From Bacillota bacterium (lineage in GTDB: Bacteria; Bacillota; Clostridia; Christensenellales; SZUA-584): a DNA stretch of 64,000 nucleotides. Both the position numbers and the translations under genes were made by a program. Below are positions 54,357 through 63,772 of this stretch, one piece after another. Within the stretch, counting starts at the first letter, position 1. Each line of letters opens with the position of its first letter. The notes under the pieces are model-generated. The model was given only the letters and a program-made list of their open reading frames with translations. It was not told where the DNA came from and ran no database searches. The stretch covers positions 1-64,000 of the forward strand of contig JAEZHF010000063.1 of assembly GCA_023416745.1 (NCBI GenBank). Reading direction: 5' to 3'.

Positions 54357-55196
54357 ATGGAACAGATATACCGGTCGGAAGAAGGCCGAAAGGCGATTCT
54401 GAATCAATATGCGGGGTTTCTCACATTCTGGCCTTCTCCGTATACGCATCATGTTATCACCACAGAGTTTGGCGATACGTTCGTGGTGGAAAGCGGCAAT
54501 ACCGGGGGCAAGCCGCTGGTACTCCTGCACGGCACAGCGTCCAATTCGGCGATGTGGATGGGAGACGCCGCCGTACTGGGGCAAACGCACCGCGTGTTCG
54601 CTGTCGATGTCATCGGCGAACCGGGCAACAGCGCCCAAGCCCGTCCCGATATGGTCAGCGGCAATTACTCGCGCTGGCTTGGACAGGTATTGGATGGGCT
54701 GGGCATCGGCGAAGCTGCGCTCGCAGGCAATTCGCTGGGCGGCTGGATCTCGCTGGACTTCGCGGTGCACGCCCCGGAACGTGTGAGCGCGCTCGTGCTG
54801 CTGGCGTCGTCAGGTCTGTTTTCGTTCCGCCGGTCGTTTGCGCTGCGGATGCTGGCGGAGCGCATCTTCCCGAAGAGCGGCAGCCTGAGCAAAACCGTAA
54901 CGGAGGGCGCTGAAATACCCGAAGCGGTGATTGAGTTTCTGGATCTCATCCGACGCGAGTTTATCCCCCGCCGGCTGCATGCGCCTGTGTTCGGCGGCAA
55001 ACATCTGAGGCGGCTGTCCATGCCGGTGCTGTATATCGGCGGCGCGCACGACACGCTGCTCAATACGCAAAGGAGCGCCGCGCGGCTGAAGCGGCTCGCA
55101 CCGCAGGCGGACATACGCATACTGGCACAAACCGCCCATGCCGTTATCAACATGGGCAGCGATATCAGCGCTTTTTTAAACGCGCAGGAGGTATAG
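54357..55196 (+). CDS. Alpha/beta-hydrolase fold protein
   Basis: A 279-residue enzyme with nucleophile Ser126 in GNSLGGW, an HGT oxyanion element (58-60), acidic residue in IGGAHDTLL and His in TAHAVIN. Substrate unknown; esterase or lyase roles are possible. It follows the regulator by 10 bases with AAGGAGG and directly precedes the DUF4180 gene. Confidence 0.8.
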   Translation: MEQIYRSEEGRKAILNQYAGFLTFWPSPYTHHVITTEFGDTFVVESGNTGGKPLVLLHGTASNSAMWMGDAAVLGQTHRVFAVDVIGEPGNSAQARPDMVSGNYSRWLGQVLDGLGIGEAALAGNSLGGWISLDFAVHAPERVSALVLLASSGLFSFRRSFALRMLAERIFPKSGSLSKTVTEGAEIPEAVIEFLDLIRREFIPRRLHAPVFGGKHLRRLSMPVLYIGGAHDTLLNTQRSAARLKRLAPQADIRILAQTAHAVINMGSDISAFLNAQEV

Positions 55197-55556
55197 ATGC
55201 AGATACAATATAAGAACCTCAACGGCACCGTCATCGCGGTTCTGGCGGACGGCGTTATCAGCAATACATCGGACGCATTGGACCTGATCGCCACAGCCGG
55301 CTACAACGGCGCGGTTGGGGTTGTGATTCCCAAGGCGCTGCTCACTACGGATTTCTTTGACCTCAAAACGCGCATCGCCGGAGATATACTGCAAAAATGC
55401 GTCAACTACGGTATGCGCGTGGCTGTGGTCGGCGACTTCTCTGTTTATAACAGCAAGAGCCTGGCCGACTTCATTCGCGAATCCAACAGGGGCCGGCACG
55501 TCTTTTTTAAATCGACGATTGACGAAGCGATGCAAACGCTGGCGTCGAATATCTGA
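55197..55556 (+). CDS. DUF4180 family protein
   Basis: A 119-residue soluble protein of the DUF4180 family (about 110-120 residues), a small alpha/beta domain possibly related to STAS/SpoIIAA-like folds. GCAGGAGG precedes the ATG. It ends the operon before a terminator. Function unknown. Confidence 0.75.
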   Translation: MQIQYKNLNGTVIAVLADGVISNTSDALDLIATAGYNGAVGVVIPKALLTTDFFDLKTRIAGDILQKCVNYGMRVAVVGDFSVYNSKSLADFIRESNRGRHVFFKSTIDEAMQTLASNI

Positions 55557-55561
55557 ACACC

Positions 55562-55605
55562 AAAAAGGCCTCCTTCGCCCATCTGCGAAAGAGGCCTCAC
55601 TTTTT
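55562..55605 (+). terminator. Terminator of the HTH / hydrolase / DUF4180 operon
   Basis: AAAGGCCTC (55564-55572) pairs with GAGGCCT (55591-55597) with inner CGC/GCG pairs, followed by five T residues. It may also serve gltS. Confidence 0.75.
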
Positions 55606-55608
55606 AAT

Positions 55609-57042
55609 TCAGCTCTTTGCGGCCTTGCGGCTCCCGAATATCTGCCGCCGGAACAGTATCAGGTTGATGACGATGAACAGCACCACCAATGCGCCCAGCG
55701 TCAGCCATGTCATCTGCATGTTCTGCGGGGCAAGGCCGAGCAGCAGCAGCATCGGAAAACCGAATACAATGGCCCACAGCTGTTGGTATATCAGGTTGTT
55801 GGCAGCGGGCGTCTCAAATGCGGGGTCAATTTCTCTCACAAGAATAACGCCGGTGCTGGCCGTGCCGGTCAGCATGCCATACAACGACAGGAAGGCCTCG
55901 TCCTGATAGTTTGGGAACAGCCTTTTGGAGATGAACTGCACCTGAAGGAATGTCGCAACAGCACCCACAATGCAGATGACAATCAGCGGCAGTACGAACT
56001 CTCTGTGCTTGAATGCGGACAGGTCGATCGCTGCGATGGACGCCACCACCATGATATCAAACATGACACCGGAAATGCGCGACAGCATGAAGTTGTTGAT
56101 ATACTGGCGTTTAATGATGCCGCGATCCTGCAGCCGCCCCAGCACCCGCTTGAATATGATGGCGATCACGGTACCGATCAGGAAATTGAAGCCCCATATC
56201 AGCGGCTTGACAGTGCCGATAAGAAATCTGTTTCCCGAGCTGTCCAGCCCCAGGGATATCAGCCGCATCAGCAAATAGGCGGTCATGTATGTAAAGAAAA
56301 CGAGGCCGATCTGAACCGTCAGCTTATCCAGCGATTCCGACATGGGTATTTCGCCCTTTTTGGTGATGTGATGCGCTGTCAGATCCTCCATCTCGTCGGC
56401 ATCCACGATACCGGGCTTCACACGTCCCTTGCGTTTGAGTATGTGTAGGTATATAAGACCGCCGAGGCCTGCAGACACAAAGCCCATCGCGGCAACGGTC
56501 AGCCCGAAGCTGGTGCCGTTCGAAAAAGCCGGATATTCGGTGGCCATCTCGTAAATGTGCCCCCAGTTGTACGCCTGGCCCGGCCCCTGGCCATAGCCCA
56601 TCGGCAGCAGCAGGCCGGACGATGCAAAGCTGCCTATCGCGTAGAAGAACCCGATTGTGATGGCAAGACCCAGCAGACCCTGCAGCAGATATGATGAAAC
56701 CGTGGTCAGTCCTGAATTGAAGATATCGCGGCGGGCGTTCTTGCTGTGCCTCTTATCGGACACCTTAAGCGCCACAGCCACAAACCCCAGACCGAGCCCG
56801 TGATAGGTCAGCGTTTCCATCGTGACATTGTTGAACAATGAGTATCCGGCAATCTTCTCAAAGGCCAGATTGGCTAGAAGTATAAGGAAGCCGCCGAGCA
56901 CCGCGCTGGGTATCAGCGACTGCCGCAGCGGTTTAATCAGCCGGCGGAGCATGTTGGCCGTCAGCATACCCACCAGTAAAATTGTCAACTCGATCATAAG
57001 ATTCCAGACCGAGAAATCCCAAAAGTTTTGTCCGCCTGTCAT
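55609..57042 (-). CDS. gltS: Sodium/glutamate symporter GltS family
   Basis: A 477-residue protein with about 11-12 hydrophobic helices and the GltS-type N-terminal LLVGMLTANMLRRLI segment with two inverted halves. It probably takes up glutamate or a related anion with sodium. GGAGAG ribosome binding site; no operon partner. Confidence 0.88.
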   Translation of the reverse strand: MTGGQNFWDFSVWNLMIELTILLVGMLTANMLRRLIKPLRQSLIPSAVLGGFLILLANLAFEKIAGYSLFNNVTMETLTYHGLGLGFVAVALKVSDKRHSKNARRDIFNSGLTTVSSYLLQGLLGLAITIGFFYAIGSFASSGLLLPMGYGQGPGQAYNWGHIYEMATEYPAFSNGTSFGLTVAAMGFVSAGLGGLIYLHILKRKGRVKPGIVDADEMEDLTAHHITKKGEIPMSESLDKLTVQIGLVFFTYMTAYLLMRLISLGLDSSGNRFLIGTVKPLIWGFNFLIGTVIAIIFKRVLGRLQDRGIIKRQYINNFMLSRISGVMFDIMVVASIAAIDLSAFKHREFVLPLIVICIVGAVATFLQVQFISKRLFPNYQDEAFLSLYGMLTGTASTGVILVREIDPAFETPAANNLIYQQLWAIVFGFPMLLLLGLAPQNMQMTWLTLGALVVLFIVINLILFRRQIFGSRKAAKS

Positions 57043-57251
57043 TTCGCTCTCCTTTGAACAAAGATACCGAATTTTTTCGATTCAGTTTAACATAATACAG
57101 ATAAAATTTCAGCCATTTGTTCGTAAAATAGATGAAAAAAAAGACTCCCCCTTTTGTACATTATTTACGATTAACATGCGTTTTATACCATAATTAACAT
57201 GAAATGACCAAAGTATTCTGGTATAATGAAGAAAAAAATTCGGAGGCTGCG

Positions 57252-57710
57252 ATGAAAACTTTGATCGTATATGATTCCGTGTTCGGTAACACGCAGAAGC
57301 TGGCCGAAGCCATGGCTGCCGGTTCGGATTCAAAAGCTGTGCGCATGACTGACACAGCCGGCTTGGCGCTTGCGGATATTGACCTGTTGCTGGTGGGGTC
57401 TCCCACGCGGGGTTTCAGACCAACGCCTGCACTGATGGAATGGCTCAAGGCGCTGCCGTCCGGTGCACTTTCCGGCAAACGTGCGGCGGCGTTCGATTCG
57501 CGGGTCTCGCCCGACAAGGTGAAATCCGGCGCGCTCAGGCTGATGATGAAAAAGTTCGGCTATGCAGCGCCCGACATTGAAAAGGAGCTGAAAAAGAAGG
57601 GCGCTTCCATTGCCGCTCCGCCGGAAGGCTTCTTTGTGGAAGAATCCGAGGGGCCGCTGACGGGAGGCGAAGAAGCCCGTGCCGCCGAATGGGCTAAGAG
57701 AATGCTTTAA
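57252..57710 (+). CDS. Flavodoxin-like protein
   Basis: A 152-residue flavodoxin fold. The FMN phosphate loop is YDSVFGNTQKLA (8-19) and the GSPTRGFRPTP loop is conserved. A TATAAT with extended TG lies at 57222-57227. Electron carrier or quinone-reductase role; partner unknown. Confidence 0.85.
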   Translation: MKTLIVYDSVFGNTQKLAEAMAAGSDSKAVRMTDTAGLALADIDLLLVGSPTRGFRPTPALMEWLKALPSGALSGKRAAAFDSRVSPDKVKSGALRLMMKKFGYAAPDIEKELKKKGASIAAPPEGFFVEESEGPLTGGEEARAAEWAKRML

Positions 57711-57842
57711 CGCACACCCTTCCCCTAGCCGCTGTAAAATATTTTCTCCCAGCGTATTGAATCCGCCTGTTATGGGGTATACAATCGGCTTGAATAGAAT
57801 CCGTACAGCCAATTTTTCCTACATGCAGAAGGAGGTTTTGTT

Positions 57843-58502
57843 ATGAGAAAAGCGGCGATCCTGATAGCCTGTGTTTTGTTGCTGGCTGTATCGGTCGGCT
57901 GCCAGAAGACTGCAGACCTGCCTGAAGACAGCGGAAAGTGGGGCGCAGGAGAAACAGCCCCGCCGGAGGTAACAGCTGAACAGACACCAGAGGCGACTTC
58001 TGCCTCCAGCGTGTCCGTGCCGCCTGCTGAAACCGCAACGCCGATGCCCTCGCCCGCTGCGACGCCCTCTCTTCCACCAGGCGCGCCGATGTATTCCAGC
58101 TATGCGCACATGGTGACGTACGACCCGGCTGTCGGTGTGGCGGACTTCGATTACTTTGATCTGCTGCAGGGAAAAGACGCGGTGAAATGGCTGGTGGAGC
58201 AAAAAGGGTATACGCAGGCGGAAGCGGAAGCCGAAGTGGCGGATTACGCAGACAGCGAATTCATCGAGAAAAACACGAATAAGCAGCTGCGGACAATAGA
58301 CCTCAAGAACATACCCATCACGCTGATGTTTGACCCCGATACCGGCGATATGCTGGAAGTGAGCCATCCGCTTAAAGGCACATTGATCGATCTGTACAAC
58401 CTGTATGAGCTGGATCATGATCTGGTGCTCAATTCGTTCTTTTACTGGATTGAAGTGAAAAACGGCAAGGTGGTATCCCTCGAGCAGGTCTACTGGCCGT
58501 AA
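57843..58502 (+). CDS. Lipoprotein of unknown function
   Basis: A 219-residue protein with a signal peptide and lipobox VSVGC (Cys20), a Thr/Pro/Ala-rich linker (about 25-80), and a folded C-terminal part. There is a charged repeat near KYLVEQKGYTQAEAEAE-type helices. No family recognised. AAGGAGG before the ATG and a terminator at 58534. Confidence 0.7.
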   Translation: MRKAAILIACVLLLAVSVGCQKTADLPEDSGKWGAGETAPPEVTAEQTPEATSASSVSVPPAETATPMPSPAATPSLPPGAPMYSSYAHMVTYDPAVGVADFDYFDLLQGKDAVKWLVEQKGYTQAEAEAEVADYADSEFIEKNTNKQLRTIDLKNIPITLMFDPDTGDMLEVSHPLKGTLIDLYNLYELDHDLVLNSFFYWIEVKNGKVVSLEQVYWP

Positions 58503-58533
58503 ACAGGCAACACTTGAATTCTTTCAACGCCGG

Positions 58534-58567
58534 AGGGAGCCGTGTAACGCTTCCTCTTCTTATTTCT
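58534..58567 (+). terminator. Terminator of the 219-residue lipoprotein gene
   Basis: GAGGGAGC (58534-58541) pairs with GCTTCCTC (58550-58557, one G-T pair), followed by a T-rich run. Confidence 0.55.
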
Positions 58568-58572
58568 GAGGA

Positions 58573-59820
58573 CTAGAAGACCAGCCAGCCCAGCGTAAAG
58601 GCATAGGTATAGACAGGGGCCAGCACAGCGAACACGGCAGTGAGCGCGATATCTGCCCAGCGCCGCCGTGTGAGCAGAGCAAGCGCGGGATACAGCACCG
58701 CCAGACCCATGTAATACCGGAAGCCGGACAAAAGCCATGTGGGCGCGAATATGACAAACAGGTACACGATGGCGTAAACGCTATACGACAAGCGCAGTTT
58801 CTTCGCCATCAGCGGGAGTGAGAGCCCTCCGATGAGCAGTACAGCAAACTGGCTGCCCCAAAGCAGCAGCTTGTCCTTCAGCTCCCAGCTGCCCCGCGTG
58901 AGTTCGCCGAATGTGACCCCCAGTGTATTGGCATAGCTGCCCAAGCTCTGGCTCCACTTTTCGCTCTGCATTCTAAGGAACAGCAGCGTATCGCCCGTCA
59001 GCGCGTGGTTCATCGCGAGGTATGCCGCCGTGCCCAGCGGTATCAGCAGCAGTGCGGGCGCATGTGCCATCAGGCGTTTGAGCTTATCCCCAGCATTCTG
59101 CCGCATGAGCTTGGGCACGAGACCAAACGCGCTCAGCATCTCCAGCGCCACCGGAACGGCGAGCAGCACACCGGTGCTGCGTGTGAGCGCGGCAAGCCCG
59201 CCCAATGCGCAGGCTGTCCAAAAGCGCCCGGTGCGGGCGTAATACAGGCAGGCAAACGATAATAGCAGGAATATGGATTCGGAGAATGGTGCGCCCAGAA
59301 ACACGGTGACGGGAAACAGCAGCAGATATTTGACCGCCCGGCGTGCCGCGCGCGTGTCCGCGTCCAGCAGCGTCAGCTTATACAAAAACACGCAGGCACC
59401 GCCGAGGCTGAGCCAGGATACGAGAAGCGCCGCGATATGCTCGCTGGGCAGCACGAGCCTCACCAGCCACACCGCGGCGGGATAGAGCGGAAAAAACACG
59501 ATGCGTATCCAGCCGTCCTGAGCGTCGAAATACCCTTGGGTCACAATGCGCAGATACTGCAGCGCGTCCCACCGGCTCCACGTTTCCCAGAACGGGCTGC
59601 CGAAACCGGAGGCATGCGCTGCGCCATAGCTGAGCGCCAGCAGAACCAGCCGTGATACCGCTGCCACCGCCATGATGAGCAGCGCCGTCTTCAACCCCAG
59701 CCGGATTGGGGCTTTCGGCCCGTCCGCGCCGCCTTTGGCAAGCCTTATAACCGCCAGCACGGCGGCGGAGCCGAAGGCCGCAATATAAAGTATGGTAAAC
59801 AGTATGTTCGTCATGATCAT
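58573..59820 (-). CDS. PIG-V-type mannosyltransferase family membrane protein
   Basis: A 415-residue protein with about 10-12 hydrophobic helices. The conserved WDALQYLRIVTQGY region matches the PIG-V (GPI mannosyltransferase 2-like) family found in some Firmicutes, where it may glycosylate cell-envelope polymers from a polyprenyl-phosphate sugar. Donor and acceptor unknown. Weak ribosome binding site; downstream of the small membrane protein gene. Confidence 0.8.
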   Translation of the reverse strand: MIMTNILFTILYIAAFGSAAVLAVIRLAKGGADGPKAPIRLGLKTALLIMAVAAVSRLVLLALSYGAAHASGFGSPFWETWSRWDALQYLRIVTQGYFDAQDGWIRIVFFPLYPAAVWLVRLVLPSEHIAALLVSWLSLGGACVFLYKLTLLDADTRAARRAVKYLLLFPVTVFLGAPFSESIFLLLSFACLYYARTGRFWTACALGGLAALTRSTGVLLAVPVALEMLSAFGLVPKLMRQNAGDKLKRLMAHAPALLLIPLGTAAYLAMNHALTGDTLLFLRMQSEKWSQSLGSYANTLGVTFGELTRGSWELKDKLLLWGSQFAVLLIGGLSLPLMAKKLRLSYSVYAIVYLFVIFAPTWLLSGFRYYMGLAVLYPALALLTRRRWADIALTAVFAVLAPVYTYAFTLGWLVF

Positions 59821-59870
59821 TTCAGCATCATTCGGCCGGTATTAGGTACTCGAAGCATCAAGACCAGCCA

Positions 59871-59972
59871 TCACAGATCAAGGTATGGCAGCAGCATAAA
59901 TACAACCATGAGCAGCGCCATGATGACGGCGATGACGATACCGGCCACCCGCGCGCCTTTTCTTGCTTTCAT
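59871..59972 (-). CDS. 33-residue small membrane protein
   Basis: Starts MKARKGARVAG, followed by one hydrophobic helix (VIAVIMALLMVVFMLLPYL). GGAGG lies seven bases before the ATG. Convincing as a real small protein by its ribosome binding site and one-helix design; no family recognised. An in-frame extension upstream runs into the terminator hairpin of the preceding gene. Confidence 0.6.
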   Translation of the reverse strand: MKARKGARVAGIVIAVIMALLMVVFMLLPYLDL

Positions 59973-60031
59973 ATTCAGCCTCCGATTTAACACCAATAAA
60001 TTGTCTTTGACATTATACACGACGGGCAACC

Positions 60032-60067
60032 AATAATAAAGCGCCGCAAGGAAAACCTTTGCGGCGC
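60032..60067 (-). terminator. Terminator of the zinc-ribbon repeat gene
   Basis: Minus-strand GCGCCGCAAAGG pairs with CCTTGCGGCGC (arms 60056-60067 and 60041-60051), followed by TTTATTATT. Confidence 0.8.
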
Positions 60068-60081
60068 AGTGATTGGCAAAA

Positions 60082-61386
60082 TCAAAATTCGCTGATCGAT
60101 ATTTCTCTCCCGGGTGCGGTTTCACCTTCCTTGACCACGTATATTGTCCATATATGGGTGTAACCCGATTTTACTGCCAAAGGTTCATTCGGGTTCAGTT
60201 CCTGATATCGGGCATTGGATCCGAAAAACTCTTCCATGCCAAACCATTGCTCGCCAAAACCGCCATTGACATAGTAACCGCCTTTCGGCAGCTTGATCTT
60301 CAGCTTGCTGCCGGCAGACACATACACGATTGATACCAGCACCTGATCCGACGAATAAATTTTAAAGCAGGCATCGACCGGATCCTCATTTTTTATCGTC
60401 ACCGACAGCTTCTTGGCGAAATCCTCATTGCGGTACAGTTCGCCGTTTTTGGGCGGTTCCTGCAGGCAGGCGACGCAGCGCTCCACCGAATCCTTGAAGT
60501 CCCCCAGATCGTAAAACGCCAAAAAAGCGGTGTAAAATCTGCCGTCGCTGAAGGCCGCATCCGCCGCAATATAGTCGATACTATTCAAGCATTCCATCGC
60601 CATATCGGACGCATCCGAGTAGTAGCCCAGTGCCGTAAACGCCGTCAGCGCCGCTTCATAGTTCTGCGCATCCATCAGCTCGGCCGCCGCATCATAGTCG
60701 ATGCGATTCTGGCACTCTGCCGCAAGATCCGCCGAATCCAAAAAGCTGCCCAGCGTCGTGAAAGCGTCCCGCGCTTGTTCATTGCTGCCCGCGTCCATCA
60801 ACACCGCCGCGGCGTTGTAGTCCAGCGTATTTTGGCATTCCGCCGACTTCTCATCCGCATCCTTGAAGCTGCCCAGCGCTGCGAACGCATCCCGCGCCTG
60901 TTCGAACTCGCCCGCATCCTGAAACGCCACAGCAGCATTATAGTCCATCGTATCCTGGCATTCTTCGGCCATGTCGGGCGATTCCCTGTATTCTCCCAGT
61001 TCTATGAATTCCGCCTTTGCTTCCCCGAAGTCACCGCTGTCCATCATCGCAAAAGCCGCCTCGTACCTGTCGGAATGCGCCTTCTCGATAAGAACGGGTA
61101 TCAGCACGGCCGCGGCCAGCACCAACACACCGCCCGCGATGATCAGCATCGTGCGCAGCTTTTTGCGGCTGTCCGGTTTGGGCTTGTCTGTTCTGCGTCC
61201 GGAGCCGCCCGCGTCATACATCGGCGGCACATAGGCACCGCCCTGCTCCGCACCCGCCGGGTATACCGGCATAACGCCGGGCTGCTCTTGCAGCGGGGAG
61301 GCATCATCAGGGCTGACAGGTGTTCCGCATTGGTTGCAGAATTTTTCACCGTCTGGCATCTGGTTTCCGCATTTGCGACAATACAT
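60082..61386 (-). CDS. Zinc-ribbon membrane protein with 41-residue repeats
   Basis: A 434-residue protein. A zinc ribbon (CRKCG..CNQCG) lies at 3-20, a Pro/Ala linker and a transmembrane helix (about 78-101) follow, and then about six TPR-like repeats of 41 residues (DYNAAxxLxDAGxxEQARDAF). A C-terminal beta domain ends the protein. The repeats suggest protein-protein contact outside the membrane. Probably an envelope scaffold; function unknown. Confidence 0.75.
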   Translation of the reverse strand: MYCRKCGNQMPDGEKFCNQCGTPVSPDDASPLQEQPGVMPVYPAGAEQGGAYVPPMYDAGGSGRRTDKPKPDSRKKLRTMLIIAGGVLVLAAAVLIPVLIEKAHSDRYEAAFAMMDSGDFGEAKAEFIELGEYRESPDMAEECQDTMDYNAAVAFQDAGEFEQARDAFAALGSFKDADEKSAECQNTLDYNAAAVLMDAGSNEQARDAFTTLGSFLDSADLAAECQNRIDYDAAAELMDAQNYEAALTAFTALGYYSDASDMAMECLNSIDYIAADAAFSDGRFYTAFLAFYDLGDFKDSVERCVACLQEPPKNGELYRNEDFAKKLSVTIKNEDPVDACFKIYSSDQVLVSIVYVSAGSKLKIKLPKGGYYVNGGFGEQWFGMEEFFGSNARYQELNPNEPLAVKSGYTHIWTIYVVKEGETAPGREISISEF

Positions 61387-61632
61387 ATGGGGGTCCTCCT
61401 TAAATCATACTGACTAAAACACACGGCACATTAAGCCGCAAAAAGACGAACTGTATTATATTAATTGCTGTTCGATCGGCGCGGGTTCCTTTATCAAAAC
61501 GCTTCAACGCTTTGAAGGCAATAAATTCGTTCAGGATAATCGTAACATAAGTAACTGTCGGCAATTGAAACAAATTTATACTAACATAATAATTTGTTAA
61601 ATTCTATCTGTTTTTTGCAAAAACGGCAAAAA

Positions 61633-61656
61633 CAAAAAAGCTGCCCGCAAGCAGCT
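61633..61656 (-). terminator. Terminator of the CoA-transferase gene
   Basis: AGCTGC (61639-61644) pairs with GCAGCT (61651-61656); six T residues on the minus strand follow (61633-61638). Confidence 0.7.
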
Positions 61657-61674
61657 GATTTTGATTTGTGCTTA

Positions 61675-63216
61675 TTACTGTTTCACGCCCGGCCTGACTT
61701 TGGGTATGAAGTCCAGGCGGTCCAGTATATCCTTTTGAAGGTCGATGCCTTTGAAAATCTCGACCAACTCCAGGCCTTCTTCCCCCAGCGCGAACACGCA
61801 GCGCTCGGTGACATACAGCACGTTCTGACCGCGCATGCGCGCATGCTTGGCAGAAAAACTGATCGCCTCTATCTCCGGCTTGAACTTGGGCTTTTTGCCC
61901 TCGTGAACGATGCGTACGCTGGTTCCGTCCCGCTCCACCTCAAGCCCGAGCGCGGTGAACGTCATGCAAAACACCACGTTGGGCGTGGCGGTGGTGATGT
62001 TGGCGAAACCGCCGATGCCCGCGTAACGTCCGCCCATTACGTGTGAATTGACATTGCCGAACCTGTCTACCTCGTAGCCGCCCATGAAACAGGTATTGAT
62101 CCCGCCCCCGTCGTAGAAATCAAACTGCTGTGCCATGTCGGTGATGATGTCCGCGCCGATGGTGGCGCCGAACGCGATGCCGGGTGCGGGCAGTCCGCCG
62201 ATACCGCCCGATTCCACAGTCAGCGATATCTTCTCAAGTATGCCGCTTTTGGACGCGTAGCGCCCCACCATCTCGGGTATGCCGATACCGATGTTGACGA
62301 CACTGTTCGCCTGCAGCTCCTGCGCGGCACGCTCGCCGATCACTTCGTGAGACACCTGCGTATCCTCATGGCGGCCCCGTTTTCCGGACAGCTTCATGCG
62401 CCCCATCCAGTAATTCATGTGGCTGGGCGGCACGTGGATATCGCCCGAAAGCGTCGGGTTGTATATTTCGTCCAAAAACTGCTTTTGCTCGGGGCAGACC
62501 ACCACCGCGTCCACCAGCACGCCCGGCACAATGACGTTGCGCGGGCGCGAAAACTCACTACTCACACGCTCAACCTGCATGATCACGATGCCGCCGTTGG
62601 CCTTGGTGGCCTGCGCGGTGGCCAGCGCATCGATGGAAACACACTCTTTTTCAAAAGTGATGTTGCCGTTGGGATCTACCGTGGTGCCGCGCATCAGCGC
62701 CACGTCGATCTTGGGCGTCCTGTAATACAGGTATTCCTTGCCGTCCAGCTGCTCGACGGACACCATTTTTTGGTTTGACCTCTCATTCAGGCCCGGCCCG
62801 TCCACTCGCGGGTCCACAAACAGCCCCAGCCCCACCTCGCTCAAGTAACCTTCCTTGCGTGAAGCCGCCGCGCGCAGCGTGTGCGACAGTACGCCAAGCG
62901 GCATGTTATAAGCCTCAATCTCACCGCAGTATGCCATGCGCACTGCCGCCGGCATACTGCCAAAGTGGCCCGCGATCACGCACCTCACCGCCCCGGCCGC
63001 GATGTACGGATCCGCATACCTGTTTTCGTCCCAGCCGCCAAAGCCGGACGCACAAAATATGGTCATCTCTTTGGGATGTCCGGTTTGCTTGAACCGGCGG
63101 CAAATAGCATCATGAATCGCTTCCGGATTTCCCAGCGTCAGGAACGAGTTGATACAGATGGTGTCACCGTCGCGAAGCAGCGCCGCGGCTTCATCCGCAC
63201 TTATGATTTGAAACAT
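61675..63216 (-). CDS. Acyl-CoA:acetate/3-ketoacid CoA-transferase (family I, YdiF-like)
   Basis: A 513-residue fused alpha/beta CoA-transferase. The catalytic glutamate lies in VESGGIGGLPAPG (about residue 330). Both halves, normally separate in acetoacetate CoA-transferases, are in one chain, as in propionate CoA-transferase. It would exchange CoA between short acyl groups during fermentation. Monocistronic with AAAGGAG. Confidence 0.9.
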   Translation of the reverse strand: MFQIISADEAAALLRDGDTICINSFLTLGNPEAIHDAICRRFKQTGHPKEMTIFCASGFGGWDENRYADPYIAAGAVRCVIAGHFGSMPAAVRMAYCGEIEAYNMPLGVLSHTLRAAASRKEGYLSEVGLGLFVDPRVDGPGLNERSNQKMVSVEQLDGKEYLYYRTPKIDVALMRGTTVDPNGNITFEKECVSIDALATAQATKANGGIVIMQVERVSSEFSRPRNVIVPGVLVDAVVVCPEQKQFLDEIYNPTLSGDIHVPPSHMNYWMGRMKLSGKRGRHEDTQVSHEVIGERAAQELQANSVVNIGIGIPEMVGRYASKSGILEKISLTVESGGIGGLPAPGIAFGATIGADIITDMAQQFDFYDGGGINTCFMGGYEVDRFGNVNSHVMGGRYAGIGGFANITTATPNVVFCMTFTALGLEVERDGTSVRIVHEGKKPKFKPEIEAISFSAKHARMRGQNVLYVTERCVFALGEEGLELVEIFKGIDLQKDILDRLDFIPKVRPGVKQ

Positions 63217-63331
63217 AAATCAAGGCTCCTTTGTCTTGATACGGTCAATCAGTCATAACTGTTTTTATTATAGATTATTAACGCGGCGGCGGCAAGACGA
63301 CGGCAGCTATTAATATAATGAATGCATCAAA

Positions 63332-63367
63332 AGAGACCCCGCCGCCTTATTTGGCTCCGGGGTCTCT
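63332..63367 (-). terminator. Terminator of the repeat lipoprotein gene
   Basis: AGAGACCCC (63332-63340) pairs with GGGGTCTCT (63359-63367); on the minus strand a short CTTTTG follows. Confidence 0.5.
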
Positions 63368-63408
63368 CTATAAGCTTTATGCTCCTTTTTTTGACTGCCG
63401 CAAATGGT

Positions 63409-63693
63409 TTAGCTGGCAGCCGGTGATGTAGCCGGCAGGTCTACGCCCGGGCTGGGCGACATTCCGGCTCCCGGTGATACGCCAGTGCCCGGTGATACGC
63501 CAGTGCCCGGTGATACATCAGGCAACAAGTCATCGCCCGGTATTATGTCACCGTCCAGGATGTCATCATCTCCATTGTCATATCCCGGCCCGGTGGGGCC
63601 AACTGTATTGCCCGGCGTATTGTTTCTGGTGCAGCCCAACATGACAACGGCCAGCAGGACCACTAAGATTGCCACAATAAACAGTCTCTTCAT
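63409..63693 (-). CDS. Small lipoprotein with VSPGTG repeats
   Basis: A 94-residue protein: signal peptide with lipobox VMLGC (Cys21), an Asp-rich stretch (DNGDDDILDGDI), then tandem VSPGTG-type hexapeptides coded by 18-base direct repeats (63471-63510). Only disordered or repetitive sequence is seen after the signal, so it may space the envelope. AAGGAGG precedes the ATG. Confidence 0.65.
   Translation of the reverse strand: MKRLFIVAILVVLLAVVMLGCTRNNTPGNTVGPTGPGYDNGDDDILDGDIIPGDDLLPDVSPGTGVSPGTGVSPGAGMSPSPGVDLPATSPAAS
63471..63514. repeat. 18-base direct repeat in the small lipoprotein
   Basis: The unit CCGGTGATACGCCAGTGC occurs at 63471-63488 and 63489-63506, with a partial third copy to 63514; it encodes VSPGTG on the minus strand and could vary in number by slippage. 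Confidence 0.7.
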
Positions 63694-63772
63694 TTAATCC
63701 GCCTCCTTTGCTTTTATTTTTAACTTTTGGTGACCCAATTATGAAGAAGGACCGATGTCAATATAATCAAAA

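Noticed and set aside
55357..56448. A 363-codon open frame antisense to gltS
   Set aside because: Overlaps DUF4180 and gltS, both supported by family similarity.
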